Assembly: GCF_947378715.1 (NCBI RefSeq)
Contig: NZ_CANCLE010000001.1
Coordinates: forward strand, 1 to 64,000
DNA: 64,000 nucleotides
Origin: Phenylobacterium aquaticum
Lineage (GTDB): Bacteria > Pseudomonadota > Alphaproteobacteria > Caulobacterales > Caulobacteraceae
Reading direction: 5' to 3'
The notes beneath the pieces were generated by a model. The model worked only from the letters and a program-made list of their open reading frames with translations, was not told the origin of the DNA and searched no databases. Shown here piece after piece: positions 50,857 to 58,930 of this stretch. The translations under genes and the position numbers were made by a program. Positions within the stretch are counted from its first letter, which is position 1; every line of letters starts with the position of its first letter.

Positions 50857-52550
50857 CCTACTCCCAGCCAGCCTGCGGGCAGGAGGTTGTAGTTCACGCC
50901 GACCAGGATCACCTGGTCGCCATTGCCCAGGTCGATGACCGTGTCCGAGCCGACCAGGGCCACGGTGAAGGCCGTGCCGGGATCGAGCTGAACGTGGTCG
51001 CCCTCGGCCGCCGAGAAGTCGAGGATCCGGTCGACGCCAGCCCCGGAGAAGCTGCGGAAGCTGTCGGCCCCGGCCCCGCCCGAGATGGTGTCATTGCCAC
51101 GATCGCCATAGATCAGGTCATTGCCGTTGCCGCCGGAAATGCTGTCATCGCCCTGGCCGCCGCGCAGCCAGTCATTGCCGTCGCCGCCGGAGAGGGTGTC
51201 GTTGCCGAGGTTGCCGTAGACGATGTCGTTTCCGGCGTCGCCATAGAGGACGTCATTGTCCTTGCCGCCGACCACCCAGTCGTCGCCGGCGTTGCCGTGC
51301 GCCGTGTCATTGCCGGCATTGCCATTGATGTCGTCGAAGCCCGAACCGCCCGAGACGCTGTCATTGCCGTCCTCGCCGCGCAGATAGTTCGAGCCTGAGG
51401 TATCGCTGATGGTGTCGGCCCCGGCCCCACCGGCGATGGAGTCCGACCCGCCGCCGCCCTGCAGCTGGTTGTCCAGGCCGTTGCCGGTGAGGGTGTCGGC
51501 GCCTGAGCCGCCGATGGCGTTCTCGATGTCGACGCCCTCGGCGATCGCCACATTGCCGACCAGCCCGCCGACATTGGAGAAGAAGCCCTGGCGCAGGTCG
51601 ATCAGCTGGTTCGACGCGTAGCCGGAGAAGTCGAAGGTGTCGGCGCCGCCGGCGTCCCAGACCGCGAAGATCAGCCGCCCGACGGTGGCGTCGAACCAGG
51701 GCCGGTCGGCGGTGGAGTGGAAGCCATAGACCGTGTCGCCGGTGCGGGTCGTGCTGTTGATCCCATACTCCACCTGGGCGGCCTTGATGTCGTCCAGCAG
51801 GGGCACGGCGGCGTAGGAGCCCGCATAGTTGGCCCCGGTGTTGCTCTCGTTGAAATAGCTCATCACCGTGTACTGCCGGTCGTCCTCGTAATAGCTGGCG
51901 TCGGCGGCGTAGGTGATGGTGGCGTTGGCGGTGGCGTCGTACTTGCTGGGATGGTCCAGGCCGATGGTGTGGCCGATCTCGTGGACCAGGACCATGGCGC
52001 CATAGTTCCCCTGGGTGGGGTTGGCGTTGTAGCTCAGCGAACTGTTGATCCAGACGTCGCCGGAACTGGAGCCATAGGCAAGCGTGCCGGGCAGATAGGC
52101 GAAGGCGGCCGCGCCGGACTCACCCGAGGCATAGTCGCCGAACAGGATGGTCGCCTGGTTGGAATAGGCCGCGTCGTCGGTCGCGCCCGCGCCCACCCGC
52201 GTGAAATGGATATTGGCCACGTCCGACCAGGCCAGCAGCGCCTGTTCGGCCTGGGTGATCTGGGCGCTGGAGAACCGGGAGAAGCCGGCGGTGTCGCTGG
52301 GCATGGCGGCCGGCGCGTCGGCCCGGAAGGCGTAGGTCACCGTGAAGCCCACGCCGAGCGCCGCCGACCAGCCGGGCTCGCCCCCCACCAGATGGCTGCC
52401 AGCCTGGTCGATCGTGTAGCTGATCTTGCCGTTGGGAGCGATGCTGTCGCGGGCGTCGGCGTTCAGATAGCCCAGAGGCGTTCCCGGGTCAGACCCCGAG
52501 GCGGCGGCGAAGGCGTCGGGCTGGCCGTCTGAAGAGAGATCAAGAGACAT
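50853..52550 (-). CDS. Serralysin-type secreted metalloprotease with RTX repeats
   Basis: A 565-residue M10B protease. The catalytic zinc motif is HEIGHTIGLDH (His190, Glu191, His194, His200), with the Met-turn in QYTVMSYF. The C-terminal half (about 340-515) carries many GGxGxDxx calcium-binding RTX nonapeptides (for example GNDTLSGGDGND). There is no N-terminal signal peptide; such proteins leave through a type I ABC exporter using a C-terminal signal. No exporter genes are in the window, so it must use a distant one. Confidence 0.94.
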   Translation of the reverse strand: MSLDLSSDGQPDAFAAASGSDPGTPLGYLNADARDSIAPNGKISYTIDQAGSHLVGGEPGWSAALGVGFTVTYAFRADAPAAMPSDTAGFSRFSSAQITQAEQALLAWSDVANIHFTRVGAGATDDAAYSNQATILFGDYASGESGAAAFAYLPGTLAYGSSSGDVWINSSLSYNANPTQGNYGAMVLVHEIGHTIGLDHPSKYDATANATITYAADASYYEDDRQYTVMSYFNESNTGANYAGSYAAVPLLDDIKAAQVEYGINSTTRTGDTVYGFHSTADRPWFDATVGRLIFAVWDAGGADTFDFSGYASNQLIDLRQGFFSNVGGLVGNVAIAEGVDIENAIGGSGADTLTGNGLDNQLQGGGGSDSIAGGAGADTISDTSGSNYLRGEDGNDSVSGGSGFDDINGNAGNDTAHGNAGDDWVVGGKDNDVLYGDAGNDIVYGNLGNDTLSGGDGNDWLRGGQGDDSISGGNGNDLIYGDRGNDTISGGAGADSFRSFSGAGVDRILDFSAAEGDHVQLDPGTAFTVALVGSDTVIDLGNGDQVILVGVNYNLLPAGWLGVG

Positions 52551-52738
52551 CGGCGCACTCGCAACTCTTGGCGCGCCAAACTCACCATGGCGACCGCTAA
52601 GAAAGTCCTAGGTCTCGCCTGGAGCGGGAACAAGCGCGGCTACGCGATCCAGGGTCGGCCAGAGTCCAAATGTCGCGGATAGGGCTTGGCCCAGCCCGAC
52701 CGGCCTCGCATCATGGGCTCCGACCAGGAGACCGCCCC

Positions 52739-53542
52739 ATGCCCATCGCCGCCATCCCCAGCCTCAATCTCCACTATGAGCGCGCCGGGGCGGGCGAACC
52801 CTTGCTGTTCATCTCCGGCACCGGCGGCGACCTGCGCAACAAACCCAATGTGTTCGACGGACCCCTGGCCAAGGCGTTCGACGTGCTGGCCTATGACCAG
52901 CGAGGGCTGGGCCAGTCGGACAAGCCTGACCAGGCCTACAGCATGGCCGACTACGCCGATGACGCAGCCGCCCTGATGACCGCCCTGGGCTGGGACAGCG
53001 CCCATGTGGTCGGGGTCTCGTTCGGGGGCATGGTCGCCCAGGAGCTGGTGCTGCGCCACCCGAGCCGGGTGCGCCGGCTGGTCCTGGCCTGCACCTCGCC
53101 GGGCGGGGCGGGCGGGGCCTCGTTTCCCTTCCATGAGATCGACCATCTGCAGGGCGAGGCCCGGGCCCGTCACCTGGCGCCGATCTCCGACACCCGCCAG
53201 GACGCCGCCTGGCAGGCGGCGAACGCCGATCTGTTCGCCCAGATCATCGCCATGACCGCCACCGACCCCTTCGCCGCGGAGCCCGGCCGGGCGGAAGGCG
53301 CACGCCGCCAACTGCAGGCCCGGGCCGGTCACGATGTCTGGGATCGCCTGCCCCAGGTGAAGACCCCCACCCTGATCGCGGCGGGGCGCTTCGACGGCAT
53401 CGCCACGCCCCAGGCCCAGCTGAATCTGGCCATGCAGATTCCGGGCTCGAGCCTGCGGTTCTTCAAGGGCGGCCACATGTTCATGATCCAGGACCGCACC
53501 GCGACCCCGGCCATGATCGACTTCCTGAACGGAAAGGCTTAG
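52739..53542 (+). CDS. Alpha/beta hydrolase
   Basis: A 267-residue alpha/beta-hydrolase fold enzyme similar to 3-oxoadipate enol-lactonases and proline-iminopeptidase-like esterases. The nucleophile serine lies in GVSFGGM (about residue 99), the oxyanion segment in ISGTGGDLR, the acid in AGRFDGI, and the histidine in KGGHMFM. AGGAG upstream supports the ATG at 52739. Its substrate is unknown. The 3' end overlaps the convergent kinase gene by four bases. Confidence 0.88.
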   Translation: MPIAAIPSLNLHYERAGAGEPLLFISGTGGDLRNKPNVFDGPLAKAFDVLAYDQRGLGQSDKPDQAYSMADYADDAAALMTALGWDSAHVVGVSFGGMVAQELVLRHPSRVRRLVLACTSPGGAGGASFPFHEIDHLQGEARARHLAPISDTRQDAAWQAANADLFAQIIAMTATDPFAAEPGRAEGARRQLQARAGHDVWDRLPQVKTPTLIAAGRFDGIATPQAQLNLAMQIPGSSLRFFKGGHMFMIQDRTATPAMIDFLNGKA

Positions 53543-54954
53543 CGGGCCCTCAGCAGGCCAGCCACGGCGGCGGCGACCTGGCTGACGTCATAGGGCTTGC
53601 GGATGATCGGGGCGTCGAAGCCGCCCGGCGCGCCGCCGGTGTCCCCATAGCCGGTGGCGAAGACGAAGGGCACGCCGCGCGCGGCCAGCACCTCGGCCAC
53701 CGGCATCACCGAGCGGCCATTGAGGTTGGCGTCCAGCACGGCGGCGTCGATCGGCTGGTCGAGCAGGGCCATGGCCTCCTCGAGTTCATAGGCCGGGCCG
53801 ATCACCGAGGCGCCCGCGTCGGACAGGCCAGTCTCCAGCTCCATGGCCAGCAGCACGGCGTCTTCGACGATCAGCACCCGGGCGCCGCGCAGATCGGCGT
53901 CCTCGGCGTCCACCGGCGCCAGGACGGCCGCCCGGGGGACGGGGGCGTTGGGCACGGTGTCGGGACGCTCGACCACCGCCTGGTCGCCAGCCGACAGCCG
54001 GACCCGCACGCCGGAGGCGGGATATTCGATCTTCACCTCACCGTTCAGCTCGCGGCCGGTGACCTGTTCCAGGAGGGTGGAGCCGAAGCCCAGATGCTTG
54101 GGCGCCTGGACGGTGGGACCACCGGTCTCGGTCCAGGTCAGCTCGAAGCCGTTCTCCGGCCGGCGCACCCAGCGCAGATAGACCCGGCCATGCTCGGTGG
54201 AGAGGGCTCCAAACTTGAGCGCATTGGTGGCCAGCTCGTGCAGGGCCAGCGACAGGGCGTTGGCGGCGCGAGGGGTCAGGAACAGTTCCGGCCCGTCCCA
54301 ACGAGTCTGGCCCGGGGCGATGCCGCCCAGCTCGGCGGCGGCCAGATGGGCGATGGCCGCGCCCCGCCACCGTGCGGCGGTCAGGAGTTCATTGGCCGAG
54401 GCCATGGATTTCAGTCGGCCGGCGAAGGTCGTGAGGAAGCTTTCAAGCGAGGTGGTGCGCCGGGCGGTCTGCTGGGCCAGGGTCTGGACCGCGGCCAGCA
54501 CGTTCTTCACCCGGTGGTCCAGCTCGGCCATCAAGGTCTGACGTTGGTCTTCCTCGGTCTTGCGCTCGGTGATGTCCTGGACCACGCCGCAGACCGCGCA
54601 GGGCTTGCCGGCCTCATCGCGGACCAGGTCGCCGCTGGACTTCAGCCAGAGCGACCGTCGACCCGGCCCGGGCGCGAGCCGATATTCGACCTCATAGCGG
54701 CCCTCCTTGCGCAGGGCGGTCTCCACCTCCAGCTGCACGGCGGCGCGGTCGTCGGGGTGGATGTAGGAAAAGAGGGTCTTGCCGCCGTCGGCCGGCACCG
54801 TTCCCGGCGACACGCCGGTGATGGCCGCCATGCGGGCGCTGGTGATCAGGAGATCGCGCTGCATGTCCCACTCGAACTCCCCCAGCCGGGCGGCGTTGAG
54901 GGCGAGTTCGAGGCGCTTGGCTTCCAGACGATGGTCTACGGCCGAGCTTGGCAT
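53539..54954 (-). CDS. HWE/HisKA_2-type PAS histidine kinase with C-terminal receiver
   Basis: A 471-residue soluble kinase. A PAS domain (about 15-130; WDMQRDLLITSARMAAITG, SLWLKSSGDLVRDEAGKP) leads into the HWE-type phospho-acceptor His147 in MAELDHRVKNVLAAVQTLA, an ATPase domain (LALHELATNALKFGALS), and a receiver domain with Asp408 (AAVLDANLNG) and KPY at the switch. Kinases of this class commonly feed the PhyR general stress response, whose genes lie 7 kb downstream; a link is plausible but not shown. Confidence 0.9.
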   Translation of the reverse strand: MPSSAVDHRLEAKRLELALNAARLGEFEWDMQRDLLITSARMAAITGVSPGTVPADGGKTLFSYIHPDDRAAVQLEVETALRKEGRYEVEYRLAPGPGRRSLWLKSSGDLVRDEAGKPCAVCGVVQDITERKTEEDQRQTLMAELDHRVKNVLAAVQTLAQQTARRTTSLESFLTTFAGRLKSMASANELLTAARWRGAAIAHLAAAELGGIAPGQTRWDGPELFLTPRAANALSLALHELATNALKFGALSTEHGRVYLRWVRRPENGFELTWTETGGPTVQAPKHLGFGSTLLEQVTGRELNGEVKIEYPASGVRVRLSAGDQAVVERPDTVPNAPVPRAAVLAPVDAEDADLRGARVLIVEDAVLLAMELETGLSDAGASVIGPAYELEEAMALLDQPIDAAVLDANLNGRSVMPVAEVLAARGVPFVFATGYGDTGGAPGGFDAPIIRKPYDVSQVAAAVAGLLRAR

Positions 54955-55054
54955 CTTGGGAGCATAAAACTTTGTTCGCCTGGGCGCGATAGTAACTCAT
55001 GGTTGAGGCCCTGATATTATTGCCGCGCCATCCGCCGGCTTTGCCACCTTTTGG

Positions 55055-55079
55055 GAACCAGCCTATTGTATGGCTGTTG
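55055..55079 (+). promoter_or_regulatory. Near-consensus EcfG (SigT) promoter before the DUF883 gene
   Basis: GGAACC (55055-55060), 15 bases, TGTT (55076-55079). One base off CGTT. It lies 63 bases before the DUF883 start codon. Other clean matches cluster in the next 7 kb. Confidence 0.45.
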
Positions 55080-55141
55080 AGGCAGTGCTCCCCCACCGCC
55101 CGCAAGGTCGTCTTGCGGCCCCATGCCATTGGAGAATTCCT

Positions 55142-55465
55142 ATGCCCGCCAACGCCGCTGATCAGGCCGCCGCTGACGCCAAGGCCGCAGCCCATTCGGT
55201 CGCCGAAGCCGCCAGCCAGCTCGCCGCCCAGACCGAGAAGAGCTTCGCCGAGGCCGCCAAGCGGTTCGAAAAGGTGGTGAGCGAAGGCGTCGAACAGATT
55301 CGCGCCCAGTCGCGCACCTATGCCGACGGCGCTGGCCAGCACCTGGACGAAGCGCAACGCTACACCGTCGAGAAGATCCGCGAGAAGCCGCTGCTGGCGG
55401 CGGGCGCCGCCCTGGGCGTCGGCCTGCTCGTCGGCCTGCTGCTGGCCGGCGGTCGCAACCGTTGA
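55142..55465 (+). CDS. DUF883 (ElaB/YqjD-like) membrane-anchored protein
   Basis: A 107-residue protein with a long amphipathic, Ala/Glu/Lys-rich helical segment (about 5-80, coiled-coil-like) and one C-terminal transmembrane helix (LLAAGAALGVGLLVGLLLAGG) ending GGRNR. This is the layout of ElaB/YqjD tail-anchored proteins, which bind ribosomes at the membrane in stationary phase. GGAGAA six bases before the ATG supports the start. The next gene starts inside its stop codon. Confidence 0.88.
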   Translation: MPANAADQAAADAKAAAHSVAEAASQLAAQTEKSFAEAAKRFEKVVSEGVEQIRAQSRTYADGAGQHLDEAQRYTVEKIREKPLLAAGAALGVGLLVGLLLAGGRNR

Positions 55466-55860
55466 TCCTGAAGAAAGCGATCCTGATCGCCTGCGCCCTC
55501 GCCGCCCTCTCGGCGGCGTCGGCGGTGGGCGTGGTGGCGGCGGCCTTCGCCCTCTATGCGGCCCTGCGCCCGCTGATCGGACCGGCCTGGTCTGCGGCGG
55601 CCGTCAGCGCCGCCGCCGGCGCCATGATCGGGCTGGGCGGCCTTGCCGCCGCCCTGGCGGCCAATCCGCCCAAGCCGAAGAAGGCGGCGCCGGAAGAGAA
55701 GGATCTGCTCTCGCGCCTCATCGAACTGGCCCGCGACAAGCCGATCGTCGCGGCCAGCGCGGTCCTGGCGGCTGGGGCCGTGGCCTTCAAGAATCCCAAG
55801 GTCACGGCGGCCATCGTCAGCGCCTTCATGGCCGGCCGCGACTCGGCGCCCAAGAAATAG
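55462..55860 (+). CDS. Small membrane protein (holin-superfamily-like)
   Basis: A 132-residue membrane protein starting from a TTG that overlaps the DUF883 stop (TTGA). Two adjoining hydrophobic helices (about 4-28 and 35-65), a charged linker (PPKPKKAAPEEKDLLSRLIEL) and a further hydrophobic stretch (IVAASAVLAAGAVAF). It resembles the phage-holin-like/YqjE proteins that accompany YqjD-type genes, which the coupling here also suggests. Function unknown. Confidence 0.75.
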   Translation: MILKKAILIACALAALSAASAVGVVAAAFALYAALRPLIGPAWSAAAVSAAAGAMIGLGGLAAALAANPPKPKKAAPEEKDLLSRLIELARDKPIVAASAVLAAGAVAFKNPKVTAAIVSAFMAGRDSAPKK

Positions 55861-55880
55861 CCGAACCAAATCGACCCTGC

Positions 55881-55930
55881 CGGGTTTCCGAAGGGCGCCA
55901 TCGCCGGCGCCCGCCCCAATCGGAAACCCG
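55881..55930 (+). promoter_or_regulatory. Nested stem-loop in the sodB 5' leader
   Basis: A perfect 11-bp outer stem CGGGTTTCCGA (55881-55891)/TCGGAAACCCG (55920-55930) encloses a perfect 7-bp inner stem GGGCGCC (55893-55899)/GGCGCCC (55906-55912). It ends two bases before the sodB ATG, so the only purine-rich sequence near the start (CGGAAA) is buried in the outer stem. It may control translation or end the upstream transcript. Confidence 0.6.
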
Positions 55931-55932
55931 TC

Positions 55933-56610
55933 ATGTTCCAGCTCCCCGACCTGCCCTACGACCACGCCGCGCTTGAACCGGTGATCTCGCGCGCGACCAT
56001 GCGCCTGCACCACGACAAGCATCACAAGGCCTATGTCGACGCGCTCAACACCCTGGTCGCCGAACAGCGCTTGGCGCCCACAAGCCTTGAGACCCTGATC
56101 GCCAGGGCGGCGGGCGATCCGGCCCAGACCAAGCTGGCCAACAACGCCGGCCAGGCCTGGAACCACGCCTTCTTCTGGACGGCCATGTCGCCCCGACGCC
56201 AGACGCCGAGCGGCGCCCTGGCCCAGGCAATCACGGCGGCGTTCGGCGACCTGGAGGGCCTGAAGACCGCCATGGTGGAGACCGGCGCGGCGCATTTCGG
56301 CTCCGGCTGGGTTTGGCTGGCCGCCGACGGCGCGGACCTCAAGGTCATCGCCACCCATGACGGCGACCCGCTGATCACCCATGCCGGCCTGACCCCCCTG
56401 ATGGTCTGCGACCTCTGGGAGCACGCCTATTATCTGGATCACCAGAACGACCGGAAGGGCTATCTCGACGCCTGGTTCGAGGCCCTGGCCAACTGGGCCT
56501 TCGCCCAGGACCAGTACGCGACGACCACCGGCCTCGGCCAGGGCTGGAGATTCCCAGAGCCCCAGGAGCTTGGCGGTGGAACGGCCGTGGCCGGCGGACG
56601 TTCGCTCTAG
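55933..56610 (+). CDS. sodB: Iron superoxide dismutase
   Basis: A 225-residue Fe-type SOD that converts superoxide to peroxide and oxygen. Metal ligands are His26 (LHHDKHH), His78 (QAWNHAFFW), Asp160 and His164 (CDLWEHAYYLDH). Gln74 just before the second ligand is the residue typical of the iron form. There is no signal peptide, so it is cytosolic. A C-terminal extension of about 20 residues (PEPQELGGG...) goes beyond the usual end; its DNA contains an EcfG promoter for the next gene. Start codon placed directly after a nested hairpin. Confidence 0.93.
   Translation: MFQLPDLPYDHAALEPVISRATMRLHHDKHHKAYVDALNTLVAEQRLAPTSLETLIARAAGDPAQTKLANNAGQAWNHAFFWTAMSPRRQTPSGALAQAITAAFGDLEGLKTAMVETGAAHFGSGWVWLAADGADLKVIATHDGDPLITHAGLTPLMVCDLWEHAYYLDHQNDRKGYLDAWFEALANWAFAQDQYATTTGLGQGWRFPEPQELGGGTAVAGGRSL
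56578..56602 (+). promoter_or_regulatory. EcfG (SigT) promoter inside the 3' end of sodB
   Basis: GGAAC (56578-56582), 16 bases, CGTT (56599-56602): exact consensus. It lies within the last codons of sodB and 33 bases before the DUF1328 start codon at 56635. Confidence 0.7.
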
Positions 56611-56634
56611 GTTGGATAATCAAGGAGAGTAGTC

Positions 56635-56805
56635 ATGCTGAGCTGGGCCCTGACCTTCCTGGTGGTCGCCCTCATCGCCGGCCTTCTGGGCTTCACCGGC
56701 ATCGCTGGCGCTGCGATTGGCGTCGCCAAGATCCTGTTCTTCGTCTTCCTGGTGCTGTTCGTCGTCAGTCTGATCTCGCACATGGTGCGCGGTCGCCCCG
56801 TCTGA
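56635..56805 (+). CDS. DUF1328 small membrane protein, copy 1
   Basis: A 56-residue two-helix membrane protein, MLSWALTFLVVALIAGLLGF at the start, then GIAGAAIGVAKILFFVFLVLF, the DUF1328 (YtjA-like) pattern. AAGGAGAG lies seven bases upstream. The biochemical role is unknown; members are commonly part of envelope or general stress regulons. An exact EcfG promoter precedes it. A paralogue with a similar promoter lies at 60739-60912 on the other strand. Confidence 0.88.
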   Translation: MLSWALTFLVVALIAGLLGFTGIAGAAIGVAKILFFVFLVLFVVSLISHMVRGRPV

Positions 56806-56859
56806 CTGCGCCGTTCCCCGAAACGCTTGAACGCGCCTCCGCTTCCCCGGGGGCGCGTT

Positions 56860-57636
56860 TCAGTGTCGGGAGAGCCCCCAGCTGCGTAGCGGCTGGAACC
56901 CCTGGCCCGTCCAGCCCTGGGCCACGACCCGCAACTCATCGGCCTCGATCTCGATCAGGTTGAAGCTGGCGGGACAGCCCCGCTCCCGTGTCGACAAGGT
57001 GCCCGCCCCCACCGCCGCCGTGCGCCCCGCAAAGGGATAGGGCAGGACGAAGGGCGCGTGCACATGGCCGGACAGCACCAACGCCACCCCAGCCTCAGCC
57101 AGGCGCTGGGCGGCGGCGGGGCCACCCCAGACCCGGCCCGTCATCGGCCCCCCGATCATCTCCATCAGCGGGTGATGACAGACCAGGAGACGGACGGCGT
57201 CGACCGGCCTCAAGGCGAACCAGTCCAGGGCGGCGTCGACCTGGCGCGGAGAGATCTGGCCCTTGGACCAGTTGGCGCGGGGTTGGACGCCTCGGGCGGT
57301 GTTGAGGCCGTAGACCGCCAGGCCGGGCCCGCTCCAGGTCACCGCCTCGGCCGGACCTATGGCCCGCTCGTAGCGGCCGAAGGGGCTGAACAGCCGCTCG
57401 GCCCAGGCCAGATAGGGGGTGTCGTGGTTGCCCGGGACCACCAGTCGCGCGGCAGGCAGATCCTGGAGCCAGGCGGCGGCGGCGGCGAATTCCGCCGGCT
57501 CGCCGAACCGGGTCAGGTCGCCGGAGACGATGGTCAGGTCCGGCGCCAGGGCCCGGACCAGATCGGAGGCGGCGGCGAGCGCCGGGGCGTTCTCGTCGCC
57601 GAAATGAATGTCGGAGAGGTGGGCCATGCGGATCAT
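56860..57636 (-). CDS. Calcineurin-like metallophosphoesterase
   Basis: A 258-residue binuclear metal phosphoesterase. All motifs are present: HLSDIHFGD (7-15), SGDLTRFGE, VVPGNHDTPY, VCHHPLM and VLSGHVHAPF. The family includes cAMP phosphodiesterase CpdA-like and lipid-related enzymes; the substrate cannot be fixed. The start overlaps the lipid-kinase stop (ATGA), so the two are coupled and probably read from the stress promoter upstream of the next gene. Confidence 0.9.
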   Translation of the reverse strand: MIRMAHLSDIHFGDENAPALAAASDLVRALAPDLTIVSGDLTRFGEPAEFAAAAAWLQDLPAARLVVPGNHDTPYLAWAERLFSPFGRYERAIGPAEAVTWSGPGLAVYGLNTARGVQPRANWSKGQISPRQVDAALDWFALRPVDAVRLLVCHHPLMEMIGGPMTGRVWGGPAAAQRLAEAGVALVLSGHVHAPFVLPYPFAGRTAAVGAGTLSTRERGCPASFNLIEIEADELRVVAQGWTGQGFQPLRSWGLSRH

Positions 57637-58508
57637 CCCGCCACACTGGGCGCCAATACCCGCACGACCACCGGCCGCCAGCCGATCCGGACCCGGGCCG
57701 ACAGCCGCACGGGCTCGCCGTCCAGCAGGGCCGGCAGTCCCCGGGCCGCCCAGACCGCCGCTGATCGGCAGGGCCAGGAGGTGGCGGCAGGGTCGCGCCG
57801 CCAGTCCCCCAGCATGGCGTTGAAGCCCAGCCGGAAGGCTTCCGCCGCCCCGGCCGGGTCAAGGACCACGGCCTCCATCACCTGGTCGGCGTCGGCCAGC
57901 AGGCTGGAGCCCGCCGGACAGAGGAAGGCGATGGCCTCGGACTTGCCGCGACCACCCTCGCCCAGGGCATAGCGCAGTCGCCCGGAAAAGGCCCGGCGCA
58001 GGGCAAGGCGCGCCCTGGTCCAGGCGAGGTCCAGGCGTCCATGGCGCACCGCCTCGCGCGCCGGCGCCCACAGGGCGGGGGCGCCCAGGATGGCGGCGAC
58101 CAGGAACAGGCGCCCCTCCGCCTCGCCACCGCCCAAGGGACGGACTTCGCCGTCCACAAGGATGGCCTCCAGGGCGTCGCGCCAGGACCGGTCGCCATAG
58201 ATGGCGCGGGGCAGCATGTTCATGGTGCCGCCGGGCAGGGGCGCCAGGACAGGGCCGTCCGCGCCACAGAGCTCGGCGGCGGCCCGCGCCGTGCCGTCAC
58301 CGGCCAGGACGATCAGCAGGTCGGGTTGGGCGGCCACGGCGCGCCTGAGGATGTCCATCAGGTCGCCGTCCTGCGGCGACCGCACCATGGCCTCGACGCC
58401 GTGGGCGGCGAGGATCTGGCGGGCGGCTTCAGGCGCGTCCAGGCCGACCCCGCCCGAGGCGGTGTTGACCACCATCTCGACGCGCTTGAATGGAAAACTT
58501 GCGACCAT
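57633..58508 (-). CDS. Diacylglycerol/sphingosine-type lipid kinase
   Basis: A 291-residue DAGK_cat family enzyme. The N-terminal catalytic domain has NTASGGVG, the ATP-binding LAGDGTARAAAE (GDGT motif) and PLPGGTMNMLPRAIYG, all classic. The C-terminal domain is the beta-sandwich lid. It should phosphorylate a membrane lipid. The gene lies between a small membrane protein gene (six-base gap) and the phosphoesterase (overlap), forming a three-gene operon behind an EcfG promoter. Confidence 0.9.
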   Translation of the reverse strand: MVASFPFKRVEMVVNTASGGVGLDAPEAARQILAAHGVEAMVRSPQDGDLMDILRRAVAAQPDLLIVLAGDGTARAAAELCGADGPVLAPLPGGTMNMLPRAIYGDRSWRDALEAILVDGEVRPLGGGEAEGRLFLVAAILGAPALWAPAREAVRHGRLDLAWTRARLALRRAFSGRLRYALGEGGRGKSEAIAFLCPAGSSLLADADQVMEAVVLDPAGAAEAFRLGFNAMLGDWRRDPAATSWPCRSAAVWAARGLPALLDGEPVRLSARVRIGWRPVVVRVLAPSVAG

Positions 58509-58514
58509 ACGGAC

Positions 58515-58868
58515 TTAGCGGGCCTTGTCGTCGGCGGGCTTCAGGCTCTGGCCGACATCCTTGATGGCGTCGCCTGCGCCGCCGGCCGCATCCCGGACGG
58601 CGGGTTCAGCCTTGTCGGCGGCCACGGCCAGGCCCTGGTCGACCACGTCGCCACTGCGGGCGAAGGAGCCTTCCTTGGCGGCCAGGACCAGGACCACCGC
58701 GCCCAGGGCGGCGGCCCCGAAGGTCAGGCCCATCAGGATCGGATGGCGCTTGCGAGCCTTGCGCTCATCCTTGCGGCCACGGTCATAGGCCGCCGCGATC
58801 TCGCGGGTGTGGTCGGGGGCTTTTCCGTCGGCGTGAGCGGCGAGTGGGCGCTTGCGGGTCCAGAACAT
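58515..58868 (-). CDS. Single-pass membrane protein of unknown function
   Basis: A 117-residue protein from the ATG at 58868. A basic cytosolic part (FWTRKRPL... AAAYDRGRKDERKARKRHP) is followed by one transmembrane helix (ILMGLTFGAAALGAVVLVLAA) and an acidic, alanine-rich periplasmic tail (VDQGLAVAADKAEPAVRDAAGG). I do not recognise a family. A longer reading frame exists, but the EcfG promoter at 58903-58927 lies inside it and fixes the start downstream. First gene of the operon with the lipid kinase and phosphoesterase. Confidence 0.78.
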   Translation of the reverse strand: MFWTRKRPLAAHADGKAPDHTREIAAAYDRGRKDERKARKRHPILMGLTFGAAALGAVVLVLAAKEGSFARSGDVVDQGLAVAADKAEPAVRDAAGGAGDAIKDVGQSLKPADDKAR

Positions 58869-58902
58869 GTCGCGGTCTCCGGGATTAAGGTTCAGCCTGT
58901 TC

Positions 58903-58927
58903 AACGGCGCAGGTTGGCGGGGGTTCC
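58903..58927 (-). promoter_or_regulatory. EcfG (SigT) promoter of the lipid-kinase operon
   Basis: Minus strand GGAACC (complement of 58922-58927), 15 bases, CGTT (complement of 58903-58906): exact consensus. It is arranged back to back with the opposite promoter at 58931. Confidence 0.8.
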
Positions 58928-58930
58928 GCC

